This document shows positions 56,545 through 64,000 of a stretch of 64,000 nt of DNA, in pieces. The stretch lies in contig NZ_NBBI01000002.1 in the NCBI RefSeq assembly GCF_002197685.1, positions 1-64,000 on the forward strand. Direction: 5' to 3'. How positions within the stretch are numbered: the stretch's first letter is position 1; the number at the start of each line of letters is the position of its first letter. The notes beneath the pieces were generated by a model. The model was not told the DNA's origin and made no database searches. It was given only the letters and a program-made list of their open reading frames with translations. Both the position numbers and the translations under genes were made by a program. The stretch is from Sphingomonas dokdonensis (lineage in GTDB: Bacteria > Pseudomonadota > Alphaproteobacteria > Sphingomonadales > Sphingomonadaceae).

Positions 56545-57066
56545 GTGGGTGTGATCAAGGGTATCGAACATGTCGGCATCACGGTGCCGTCGATCGAGGC
56601 GGCGGAGCGCTTCTTCCAACGCGCTTTCGATGCCAAGACGTTGTACGCGCTGATCGAAAAGCATGGCAAGGCGCAGGAAGGCGACGAGATGTGCGACAAG
56701 AACGGCCTGGAGCCGGGCACGCGCATTGTCGCCATCCGCATGATGCGGATCGCCGATGGCGCCAACGTCGAACTGTTCGAGGTGGAGGGCGGCCACGGTT
56801 CCACCGCCGACGCGCCCAGCCACATGGGCATGCACCATTTCGCGCTCTACGTGGACGATCTGGACGCGGCGGCGGCGCGCTTCCGCGACGCGGGCGGCAC
56901 CATGCGCGACGGACCGATCGAGCTTGGCGGCAAGGAAAAGGGCGCGGGCAATCGCTGCTGGTTCGGCGTCACGCCCTGGGGCATGCAGGTCGAGTTCGTT
57001 CACCTGCCGTCTCCGATCGTGCTCGACGATCCCGCGAACAGCGGCCCGCGCTGGATCCCCGGCTGA
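56545..57066 (+). CDS. VOC-family protein (glyoxalase/epimerase-like)
   Basis: The 173-residue protein has two VOC modules: KGIEHVGITVPSIEAAERFF with a His ligand, HHFALYVDDLDAAAARFRDAGG, and TPWGMQVEFVHLPS supplying Glu. The layout recalls methylmalonyl-CoA epimerase or glyoxalase. The start is GTG at 56545, with AGGAG seven bases upstream; GTG at 56551 is possible. It is under the divergent TetR and might feed the nearby receptor/synthetase genes, but there is a 148-bp gap with its own promoter room. Confidence 0.8.
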   Translation: MGVIKGIEHVGITVPSIEAAERFFQRAFDAKTLYALIEKHGKAQEGDEMCDKNGLEPGTRIVAIRMMRIADGANVELFEVEGGHGSTADAPSHMGMHHFALYVDDLDAAAARFRDAGGTMRDGPIELGGKEKGAGNRCWFGVTPWGMQVEFVHLPSPIVLDDPANSGPRWIPG

Positions 57067-57214
57067 CCGCGGCGCCACGGTCAGCTTGCGGCGCACCCTA
57101 GCACAAGTGGCAGCTACGTAAGTCGCCGTTCCCCGGTAGGAACACACACCGGCATCTGCTGCTGATGCCGGAAGAGAGACGTGATCAACGTCCGCTCCGG
57201 GGAGAGAACAAGTC

Positions 57215-59671
57215 ATGTTGCGTCATACCGCGTCCGCCATTGCCCTTTCCGCATCCCTGCTGGCCGCCGCGCCCGCACTGGCGCAGGACGCCGCCTCCGC
57301 CACGCCGCCGGCAGACGTGGATGCTGGTGTCGAAACCAGTACGCAAACCAGCGCCAGCGCCGCCGCGCCCGGGCGCAGCCCGCAGGCGGACACCACCGGC
57401 GACATCATCGTGACGGCGCAGAAGCGCGAGCAACGGCTGCAGGACGTACCGATCGTGGTGTCTGTGCTCAACCAGGCGCAGCTGGAGGCCGCGGGCGTGC
57501 GCGACGTCAAGGATCTCCAGACGATCACGCCGGGCCTGAACGTCACCTCCTCGACCAGCCCGGCGCAGACCTCCATCCGCATCCGCGGCGTCGGCACCGT
57601 CGGCGACAATCCCGGCCTCGAAAGCTCGGTCGGCACGATCGTGGATGGCGTGTACCGCGCGCGCAGCGGCGTCGCCTTCGGCGATCTCGGCGAGCTGGAG
57701 CGGATCGAGGTGCTGAAGGGCCCGCAATCGACCTTGTTCGGCAAGAACATGTCGGCCGGCGTCATCAACGTCGTCACCGCCTCGCCCAGCTTCAATCCCT
57801 CCGCCGAGTTCGTCGGCAGCTACGGCAATTACAACGCCTATACGATCTCGGGCGCGGCGACCGGCGGCATCATCGGCGATACCGTGGCGGGCCGCATCTT
57901 TGCGCTGAAGCGCGAGCGTGACGGCTTCTGGAACGTGCGCACCGGCGCGGGCCCGCGTACCAGCACAGAGGCCGACAATGAGAATAACTGGACCGTCCGC
58001 GCGCAATTGCTGATCCGCCCCAGCGACACGTTCAACGTCCGTCTGATCGGCGACTGGTCCGAACGCGACGAGGATTGCTGCGTCAACGCGCCGATCATCA
58101 CCGGCGCGACCGGCGCCTTCATCGACGCGCTCGCCGCCGACGCGGGCACCTTGCGCAACGGCCGCGCGTTCGACCGCACCACCTATGCCAACCGCCCGAC
58201 CGATTTCCGCATCCGCGATCGCGGCGTCTCGGGTGAGGTGAATTGGGAGCTTGGCGAGACGCTCGATCTCACCTCGATCACCGCCTACCGCTTCTATCGG
58301 TCGAACAGCGGCGTCGATATCGATTATTCCTCCGCCGACCTGTGGTATCGCAATTCGGATGGCAATTCGAACCAGTTCAAGGTGTTCTCGCAGGAGGCGC
58401 GGCTGGCCTATAATGGCGAGCGGCTGAAATCGATCTTGGGTGTCTTCTACGCCGACGAACGGCTGGTCAGCCGGCAGAACACCTTCTTCGGCACGGCGTA
58501 CGAGCCCTATTTCGGGCTGCTGCTGTCGGGCGGCACCAACGCCAATCTCGTGTCGGCGCTCACCGGGCTGCCGGCGGGGACGAACTTCGTGCCCAACACC
58601 GGGCAGCAGGATACGCACCGCCACCGCGCGAAATCCTTTGCCGTCTTCACCGACAATACGCTGACGCTCGCCGAGGGTTTGGATCTGACGCTCGGCATCC
58701 GCTACACCGACGAGGTAAAGCGCGCGACGTCGACCTATACCAACACCGCGCCCGGCAACGCCTGCGCCGCGGCGATCGCGCGCCGCCTGCCGGCCGCCGC
58801 GGTCGGCGCGATCTGCACGCCCACGGCAGACGCCGCGTTTAACAACGCCACCATCAATCAGCGCCGCCCCGAAAACCGCTGGGCCGGCTCCGCCAAGCTG
58901 CAATATCGCCTGTCGGACGCGGTGATGGCCTATGGCTCCTACGCGAACGGCTTCAAATCGGGCGGCTTCAACCTCGATCGCGCGCGGCTCGCCCCCGGCG
59001 TGCTCAATCCCGACACCAGCTTCGCCACCGAAAAGGTCGAAAGCTACGAGATCGGCACCAAGACGACGCTGCTAAACCGTCGCCTGTTCGCCAACATCGC
59101 CGGCTTCTACCAGACCTATAAGGATTTCCAGCTCAACACCTACACCGGCGTCAGCTTCGTCGTGACATCGATCCCGAAGGTGACGTCGAAGGGCGTCGAC
59201 ATGGACCTCCTGTTCAACACCGGCATCCAGGGCCTCACACTCAACGCCGGCGCGACATATGCCGACACCAAGTTCGGCGACTTCCCCCCGCCGCTGCCCA
59301 ACCTCACGCGCCTGTCGGGCAATCGCCTGCCCTATGCCGCGAAGTGGAACGTCACCGGTGGCTTCACTTCCAAACAGCCGATGACCGCCGATCTGAACTT
59401 TCTCGCCTCGGCGTCGCTGAAATGGTCGTCGCGCTACAACACCGGCTCGAACCTCGATCCGCTGAAGGTGCAGGAGCCGTTCGCGATCCTCAACACGCGC
59501 ATCGGCATCGAGCCGGTGAGCGAGGCATGGTCGCTGGAGGTCTGGGCGCAGAACCTGACCAATTCGGATTACTACCAGGTCGTTGTCGATCAGCCGCTCC
59601 AGTCCGGCACCTATGGCGCCTTCCTCGGTCAGCCGCGCCTCTACGGCGTGACGGGGCGCGTGCGCTTCTGA
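57215..59671 (+). CDS. TonB-dependent outer-membrane receptor
   Basis: The 818-residue protein has a signal peptide (ALSASLLAAAPALAQDA) and a TonB box followed by IIVTAQKREQRLQDVPI. The plug has TITPGLNV, SIRIRGVGTVGDNPG and EVLKGPQSTLFGKNMSAGV. The barrel is tyrosine-rich and ends in GRVRF. It resembles the large sphingomonad receptor group for organic ligands. It precedes the acyl-CoA synthetase/DUF4336 fusion gene by 168 bp, suggesting a shared substrate, possibly a fatty acid-like compound. This is inferred from position. Confidence 0.9.
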   Translation: MLRHTASAIALSASLLAAAPALAQDAASATPPADVDAGVETSTQTSASAAAPGRSPQADTTGDIIVTAQKREQRLQDVPIVVSVLNQAQLEAAGVRDVKDLQTITPGLNVTSSTSPAQTSIRIRGVGTVGDNPGLESSVGTIVDGVYRARSGVAFGDLGELERIEVLKGPQSTLFGKNMSAGVINVVTASPSFNPSAEFVGSYGNYNAYTISGAATGGIIGDTVAGRIFALKRERDGFWNVRTGAGPRTSTEADNENNWTVRAQLLIRPSDTFNVRLIGDWSERDEDCCVNAPIITGATGAFIDALAADAGTLRNGRAFDRTTYANRPTDFRIRDRGVSGEVNWELGETLDLTSITAYRFYRSNSGVDIDYSSADLWYRNSDGNSNQFKVFSQEARLAYNGERLKSILGVFYADERLVSRQNTFFGTAYEPYFGLLLSGGTNANLVSALTGLPAGTNFVPNTGQQDTHRHRAKSFAVFTDNTLTLAEGLDLTLGIRYTDEVKRATSTYTNTAPGNACAAAIARRLPAAAVGAICTPTADAAFNNATINQRRPENRWAGSAKLQYRLSDAVMAYGSYANGFKSGGFNLDRARLAPGVLNPDTSFATEKVESYEIGTKTTLLNRRLFANIAGFYQTYKDFQLNTYTGVSFVVTSIPKVTSKGVDMDLLFNTGIQGLTLNAGATYADTKFGDFPPPLPNLTRLSGNRLPYAAKWNVTGGFTSKQPMTADLNFLASASLKWSSRYNTGSNLDPLKVQEPFAILNTRIGIEPVSEAWSLEVWAQNLTNSDYYQVVVDQPLQSGTYGAFLGQPRLYGVTGRVRF

Positions 59672-59839
59672 TCGCCGCCGCGGCATAAAAGGGGAGGGCG
59701 GTGCGATGCGGGCAACAGCCTGATCGCGCCGCCCCGTCATTTACGCCGCCACAAGAAATTCGGCCTTGCCCTAGCGTCAATCATCCAACACTCATCGGGC
59801 AAGGGCCGAGCAAAGCCGGTGCAGCGAGAGGATGAGGAT

Positions 59840-62515
59840 ATGGAACAGCAGCCCGCTGTGACGGCGACCGATCGGCCATGGCCCGCCGTCGACCTGGCCG
59901 AGGCCTATCGCCAGCTAACCGCCCCTGGCGCCCCGTTCGAGACGCGCGAGGAGGTGATCCGCGGCGTCCGTTTGCGCACCTATGTCAACGCCATGAACGA
60001 TCTGCGCCAGGTGTTCGATCTGGCGCTCGGCTGGGGCGACCGCGAGTTCATCATCTACGAGGGCGAGCGCCAGACCTACGCCGCGCATTTCCGCGCCGCC
60101 GGTCAGCTCGGCCGCGTGCTCCACGATCGCTTCGGCGTGCGCAAGGGCGATCGGCTGGTCGTCGCCATGCGCAACCTGCCCGAATGGTCGCTCGCCTTCT
60201 GGGCCGGCATGTCGATCGGCGCGGTCGTCACCCCGCTCAACGCCTGGGGGCTGGGTGACGAGCTCGCCTATGGCATCAGCAATTCGGGCGCCAAGGTCGC
60301 GATCGTCGACGGCGATCGGCTCCAGCGGCTCGCACCCCATGTCGCCGATCTGGCGCTCGACGGCCTCATCTCCGTCCGCACCGACGACGCGCACGGCACC
60401 GCCGCGATCCCGCTCGATGATCTGATCGGATCCAGCGAAGGCTATGCCGACCTGCCCGACGATCCGATGCCCGATCCCGGCCTCCACACCGATGATCCCG
60501 CAACGATCCTCTACACCAGCGGCACCACCGGCCGGCCCAAGGGCGCGCTCGGCACGCACCGCAACGCGCTCACCAACGTCGTCTCGATCACCTTTGGCGC
60601 CGCGCGCGCCACGCTGCGCCGCGGCGATCCGCTGCCCGAGCCCGATCCGAACGCTCCGCAGCGGGTGAACCTGCTCCCCGTGCCGCTGTTCCACGTCACC
60701 GGCACCAATTCGATGCTGATCCCGACGGTGATCGCCGGCGCCAAGCTGGTCCTGATGCACAAATGGAATCCCGAACGGTTCCTCGAGCTGGTCGAGACCG
60801 AGCGGGTCAACGGCACCACCGGCGTGCCCGCAATGGTGTGGCAGGTGCTCGAATCCCCCGATTTCGCCCGGCGCGATCTCTCCAGCCTCGACAGCTACGG
60901 CTATGGCGGCGCGGCGATCGCGCCCGAACTGACGCTGAAATTCGCGCAGCTGTTCCCCTGGTTCAAACCGAGCCAGGGCTATGGTGCCACCGAAACCTCC
61001 TCCGTCTCGATCGGCAACAATGCGGAGGATTACCTGCGCCACCCCGACAGCGTCGGTCTGCCGGTGCCGGTCTGCGACGTGAAGGTGGTGGACGACGGCG
61101 GCAACGAGCTGCCGCGCGGCCAGGCCGGCGAACTCTGGATCCGCGGCCCCAATGTGGTTGCCGGCTATTGGAACAACCCCGCCGCGACCGCCCAGACCTT
61201 CACCGACGGCTGGTACCACACCGGCGACATCTGCCGCATCGACGAGGAAGGCTTCGTTTACCTGCTCGACCGCGCCAAGGACATGCTGATCCGCGGCGGC
61301 GAGAACGTCTATTGCGTCGAGATCGAGGATGTCCTCGTTGCGCATCCGGCCGTGATGGACGCCGCGGTCGTCGGCCTGCCGCACCGCATCCTTGGCGAAG
61401 AGGTCGGCGCGCTGGTGCAGCTGCGCCCCGGCGCCACCGTGGCCGAGGAAGCGCTGATCGCCCACGCCGCGGCCTATCTGGCACCATTCAAGGTGCCGGT
61501 GCGTATTGTTCTTCGAACGGCAGAGTTTCCGCGCAACGCGAGCGGAAAGACGCTGAAGCCGATTTTGCGGGAGGAACTCATCGCTACGCAGACACCCGAC
61601 ATCGCCACCGATGCGGTGCAGCCGGTCATCAACGACGAGGCCAAGATGCCGGTGGCGGCAGCCGAGGCCGGGCAATGGGCCGAGACGCCGGACACGCGGC
61701 GCCGCGGCGGCAAGCGGATCGGCGCGGCCGTCGCGGCCGTTGGCCTGCTCGCGGCCGGCGCCTTTCTCGCGCGCGGTGCGGCCAACAGTGATGACGAGAT
61801 CGGCTACCCACCGCTCGACACGCTGAAGCCGCTCGCCGACAACCTCTGGATCGTCGACAGCGCCCCGATCAGCGCGCTCGGCATGAAGCTGCCGATCCGC
61901 ATGACGGTGATCTGCCTGCCCGATGGCGGGCTGTGGCTCCATTCGCCGACGCGCTACACGCCGTCGCTCGCCAGGGCGCTGACCGCGGTCGGCCCAATCC
62001 GCCATCTGGTCGCGCCGACGCTCGCGCACTGGATGTTCGTGGAGGAATGGCAGCGCGCCTGTCCCGACGCCACCGTCTGGGCAGTGCCCGCGCTGCGCAC
62101 GCGCGACGCCGTGCAGCAATCGCGCGTGCGGATCGACAATGATCTGGTCGAGGGCGGCGCGCCGGCGTGGGACGCGGCGCTGGAGCAGGGCGTCGTCACC
62201 GGCGGTGGCGGGTTCGAGGAGGCATGGTTCTTTCACCGCGAAAGCCGCACGCTGATCCTCACCGACCTCATCGAGAATCTCGATCCCGCCAAGCTGCGCC
62301 CCGCCACCGCCGCGGTGATGCGCGCCACCCGCGCCACCAGCGGCACCACCGGGCTACAGCTGCGCGCCGCGCTCCTGCCGCACGCCGGCGAGGTCCGGCA
62401 GGCCGTTGATCGCATGCTGGCGCTCGCCCCCGACACGGTGATCTTCGCCCATGGCGACATCTTCCGCGGCGGCGGCACCGCCCAACTCGCCACAGCCTTC
62501 GCGTGGCTGAAGTAG
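59840..62515 (+). CDS. Acyl-CoA synthetase fused to a membrane helix and DUF4336 domain
   Basis: In this 891-residue protein, residues 1-590 are a complete adenylate-forming ligase: TILYTSGTTGRPKGALG (near 222-238), QGYGATETSSVSI, WYHTGDICRIDEEGFVYLLDRAKDMLIRGGENVYCVEIEDVL and Lys in RNASGKTLKPILR. About residues 623-648 form one membrane helix (RIGAAVAAVGLLAAGAFLA) after a basic loop. Residues 655-891 are a DUF4336 metallo-beta-lactamase-like domain (YPPLDTLKPLADNLWIVD, LPDGGLWLHSPTRYTPSLARAL, IRHLVAPTLAHWMFVEEWQ, RTLILTDLIENLDP, VIFAHGDIF). Ordinary ligases are about 550 residues. ATG 59840 is chosen. The two halves remain in one frame with no stop. Confidence 0.88.
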   Translation: MEQQPAVTATDRPWPAVDLAEAYRQLTAPGAPFETREEVIRGVRLRTYVNAMNDLRQVFDLALGWGDREFIIYEGERQTYAAHFRAAGQLGRVLHDRFGVRKGDRLVVAMRNLPEWSLAFWAGMSIGAVVTPLNAWGLGDELAYGISNSGAKVAIVDGDRLQRLAPHVADLALDGLISVRTDDAHGTAAIPLDDLIGSSEGYADLPDDPMPDPGLHTDDPATILYTSGTTGRPKGALGTHRNALTNVVSITFGAARATLRRGDPLPEPDPNAPQRVNLLPVPLFHVTGTNSMLIPTVIAGAKLVLMHKWNPERFLELVETERVNGTTGVPAMVWQVLESPDFARRDLSSLDSYGYGGAAIAPELTLKFAQLFPWFKPSQGYGATETSSVSIGNNAEDYLRHPDSVGLPVPVCDVKVVDDGGNELPRGQAGELWIRGPNVVAGYWNNPAATAQTFTDGWYHTGDICRIDEEGFVYLLDRAKDMLIRGGENVYCVEIEDVLVAHPAVMDAAVVGLPHRILGEEVGALVQLRPGATVAEEALIAHAAAYLAPFKVPVRIVLRTAEFPRNASGKTLKPILREELIATQTPDIATDAVQPVINDEAKMPVAAAEAGQWAETPDTRRRGGKRIGAAVAAVGLLAAGAFLARGAANSDDEIGYPPLDTLKPLADNLWIVDSAPISALGMKLPIRMTVICLPDGGLWLHSPTRYTPSLARALTAVGPIRHLVAPTLAHWMFVEEWQRACPDATVWAVPALRTRDAVQQSRVRIDNDLVEGGAPAWDAALEQGVVTGGGGFEEAWFFHRESRTLILTDLIENLDPAKLRPATAAVMRATRATSGTTGLQLRAALLPHAGEVRQAVDRMLALAPDTVIFAHGDIFRGGGTAQLATAFAWLK

Positions 62516-62595
62516 CGCAGTACGGCCGGGCAGGCGGCGTGATGCGGGTGTCAGATCATCAGCAGGAACCACCCGCTCCCGGACCCCGCCGCCCC

Positions 62596-62625
62596 CGTCA
62601 TTCCCGCGAAGGCGGGAATCCATAA
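62596..62625. repeat. Short REP-like hairpin
   Basis: CGTCATTCCCGCGAAGGCGG followed by GAATCCATA, where ATTCCCGC pairs with GCGGGAAT around GAAG. It lies 81 bp after the fusion gene and may act as its terminator. The remaining bases to 62809 hold another stem (62730-62758, CCCGCGG/CCGCGGG) but no gene. Confidence 0.65.
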
Positions 62626-62809
62626 ACGCAGTGCCCGCTTCGTTCGCGGCGTCCAGAGTATATGGATCCGCGTTCCATGGATATGACGATAGCGGATAGC
62701 AGAATCCCGCTCTCGTGAGGCAAAGCGTTCCCGCGGATACTTGCTCTTTACCCGCGGGTCTTATCGGCTTGCCGACGATCGCCGAACCAATGGCGCGGCA
62801 CCCGCGCGG

Positions 62810-63028
62810 TCAGTCCTGTCTCGCGCTGCTCTGGAAGACCAGGTCCTTCGCCTTGCCGATGCCGTGCAGGACTAACCAGCCGGTCGCGTAGGTCAGTACG
62901 ACCGGCGCCAAGGCGCGCACCATCATGCCGGCGATTGCGCCGCCGATCGCGCCATCGAGCGTCGAGTCGTCGCCATCCGCACCGTCAATCGCGCTGCCGA
63001 TTGCCGCGCCGATCAGTGAACTAAGCAT
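62810..63028 (-). CDS. Small glycine-rich membrane protein
   Basis: The 72-residue protein has glycine-zipper helix SSLIGAAIGSAIDGADGDDSTLDGAIGGAIAGMMVRALAPVVLTYATGWLVLHGIG and a short basic tail. The ATG at 63028 is preceded by GAAAGGG. It has an EcfG-type promoter just upstream, so it is likely a general-stress protein of the membrane. The family name is not known to me. Confidence 0.7.
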   Translation of the reverse strand: MLSSLIGAAIGSAIDGADGDDSTLDGAIGGAIAGMMVRALAPVVLTYATGWLVLHGIGKAKDLVFQSSARQD

Positions 63029-63057
63029 GGGAACCCTTTCATTGCCGTGCGCCCCAG

Positions 63058-63082
63058 AAACCTCGCGGCCGGCTAATGTTCC
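63058..63082 (-). promoter_or_regulatory. Sigma-EcfG type promoter for the small membrane protein
   Basis: On the minus strand GGAAC, sixteen bases and GTTT match the alphaproteobacterial general-stress promoter (GGAAC-N16-CGTT-like), 30 bp upstream of the start codon at 63028. Confidence 0.65.
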
Positions 63083-63235
63083 CGATAGCCTGGGCACAGA
63101 GGCGATGATCACTGACGGCGCTAATTTCAGTCCTCATTGCGGGCCGGGCGCGTCGGTCGGAAACGCGCCTATGGAGGCCAAGCGTTGCCAGCTTAGTGCT
63201 CCGGCTGATGGTGTCGAGTTCCCGTAGTCGTGCCT

Positions 63236-63260
63236 GGAACTACCGGCGGAAAGAACCGTT
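63236..63260 (+). promoter_or_regulatory. Sigma-EcfG type promoter for csbD-like gene
   Basis: GGAAC, then 16 bases, then CGTT: a clean match to the EcfG consensus, 48 bp before the CsbD-like start. It faces away from the promoter at 63058-63082. Confidence 0.75.
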
Positions 63261-63307
63261 TTGATACTAACCTCGAGCAGCCGCTCAGGAATGTAGCGTA
63301 GGAGACC

Positions 63308-63493
63308 ATGATGGGCGAACTCACCGACAAGCTGGACGCCGCGGGCAACAAGATCGCGGGCAAGGCCAAGGAACTCTACGGTGATGCGACCGACAATCCC
63401 GAGCTGGAAGCCGAAGGCAAGGCTCAGCAGCTCAAGGGCACCGGTCAGGACGTGAAGGGCAGCGTCAAGGGTGCGCTTGGCGACAAGGTCTGA
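63308..63493 (+). CDS. CsbD-family stress response protein
   Basis: The 61-residue hydrophilic helical protein (GELTDKLDAAGNKIAGKAKELYGDATDNPELEAEGKAQQLKG, then GQDVKGSVKGALGDK) has typical CsbD repeats rich in Lys, Gly and Ala. CsbD-like proteins are abundant under osmotic and stationary stress, and their molecular action is unsettled. Two adjacent ATGs compete; GGAG at 63301-63304 is better spaced for the second at 63311. A strong EcfG promoter and a terminator define it as a single-gene unit. Confidence 0.9.
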   Translation: MMGELTDKLDAAGNKIAGKAKELYGDATDNPELEAEGKAQQLKGTGQDVKGSVKGALGDKV

Positions 63494-63513
63494 TTCGATC
63501 ATCTTAGACTGAT

Positions 63514-63545
63514 AAGGCCGTTCCGCGACGCGGAGCGGCCTTTTG
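63514..63545 (+). terminator. Rho-independent terminator after csbD-like gene
   Basis: AAGGCCG pairs with CGGCCTT across a Cys-tRNA-free GC-rich loop (TTCCGCGACGCGGAG), followed by TTTTGTCATT. Confidence 0.8.
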
Positions 63546-63641
63546 TCATTCTATCAGCGTGTAACGCGCGGGCACCTCAGCCAATTGCCACAGCAATGGC
63601 GTAAACGCCGGTGCCGCGACGCTTCATCGGCACCAATCACA

Positions 63642-64000
63642 CTACAGCAATAAGCGGAAAAGCGCGCCGCCGCCCGGCGCGTCATGCACCTCCAGCGTGC
63701 CGCCATGCGCCACCGCGATCTGCCGAGCGAGGTTCAGTCCCACGCCGGTGCCGCTTGTGCGCGTGGTGAAGAACGGCAGGAACACCTCCTGCCGCAACTT
63801 CGCCGGCACGCCGGGCCCGTTGTCCGTCACCTCGATCATCACCGGGCGGGCGGGCGCAATCGTCAGGGTGACGGCGGGGTCGGGCCGATGCGCGCTCGCC
63901 GCCTGCGCCGCATTGCGCAACAGGTTCAGCAGCAATTGTGACAGCAGCGCACGGTCGCCGTGGATCGTCAGCGCGCTCGCCGCCACTGTCAGCGCCACGG
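63642..64000 (-). CDS. Sensor histidine kinase, C-terminal ATPase part (cut by window end)
   Basis: The last 119 or so residues of a GHKL ATPase domain are visible: N-box QLLLNLLRNAAQAAS, G1 box EVTDNGPGVP, F-box LRQEVFLPFFTTR and G2 box SGTGVGLNLARQIAVAHGG, followed by GGGALFRLLL at the C-terminus. This is the catalytic ATP-binding domain of a two-component kinase resembling NtrY/AtoS-type enzymes. The His-phosphorylation site and sensor domain lie beyond 64000. No response regulator is in view. Confidence 0.88.
   Translation of the reverse strand, partial: VALTVAASALTIHGDRALLSQLLLNLLRNAAQAASAHRPDPAVTLTIAPARPVMIEVTDNGPGVPAKLRQEVFLPFFTTRTSGTGVGLNLARQIAVAHGGTLEVHDAPGGGALFRLLL

Noticed and set aside
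59915..62236. 773-codon minus-strand open frame opposite the synthetase fusion
   Set aside because: No recognisable domain, while the plus strand encodes a complete adenylate-forming enzyme and DUF4336.
63503..63516. CTTA-N6-TAAG match after the csbD-like gene
   Set aside because: It fits the island motif exactly but lies between a stop codon and a terminator, not in a promoter, and the flanking bases do not extend the palindrome. Treated as a chance match.

Overview
The window is GC-rich, densely coded alphaproteobacterial DNA, most likely chromosomal and from a Sphingomonas-like sphingomonad. This placement is inferred from three TonB-dependent receptors, an abundance of glutathione S-transferases, an HU protein, two sigma-EcfG type (GGAAC-N16-CGTT/GTTT) stress promoters and characteristic family combinations. 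No rRNA, CRISPR array, intact insertion sequence or replication origin was seen.

Region 1 (1-7.2 kb) opens with an initiator tRNA. Against its 3' side lies the eroded C-terminus of a serine recombinase, followed by a full-length but heavily frameshifted catalase-peroxidase (katG) pseudogene, so this looks like the scar of an old integration. Next come a VIT-family metal transporter and a BigR-type sulfide/persulfide locus: an ArsR-type repressor with two cysteines, rhodanese-DUF2892 protein, a frameshifted TauE/SafE permease and a divergent persulfide-dioxygenase-like MBL protein. A DMT transporter follows.

Region 2 (7.3-28.3 kb) is the most interesting part. It is a catabolic island of about 21 genes in at least six transcription units: VOC protein, GSTs, CMD protein, SnoaL-like protein, MFS transporter, SDR, TonB receptor, DUF3237, two hydrolases, D-2-hydroxyacid dehydrogenase, divergent enolase, APH-type kinase, acyl-CoA synthetase, FAH/hydratase, HMG-CoA-lyase-like enzyme, MarR regulator, LeuC/LeuD-like hydro-lyase and class III CoA-transferase. 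Every promoter region carries an 18-bp operator-like palindrome of the form CTTAG-N4-CTAAG (exact CTTA-N6-TAAG at four promoters, one mismatch at two). This ties the units into one apparent regulon, perhaps under the MarR protein encoded in its middle. The substrate is unknown, and no classical ring-hydroxylating oxygenase is present.

Region 3 (28.4-40.7 kb) holds a second MarR regulator, a PadR regulator with an unusual FtsW/RodA-like membrane protein and an anchored esterase. It continues with a carbohydrate locus (TetR, TonB receptor, GH3 glycosidase, secreted esterase), a nitronate monooxygenase, a YghU-type GST and HU.

Region 4 (40.7-64 kb) has a divergent alcohol dehydrogenase/aldehyde dehydrogenase versus acyl-CoA ligase pair, a PepSY membrane reductase-like operon, a glycine-rich stress protein, a YadA-like trimeric autotransporter and SLC13 and DctA carboxylate transporters. 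A TetR/VOC pair, a third TonB receptor and a striking acyl-CoA synthetase fused to a DUF4336 domain follow. The window ends with a stress pair (a CsbD protein and a small membrane protein under facing EcfG promoters) and a sensor histidine kinase cut by the window end.
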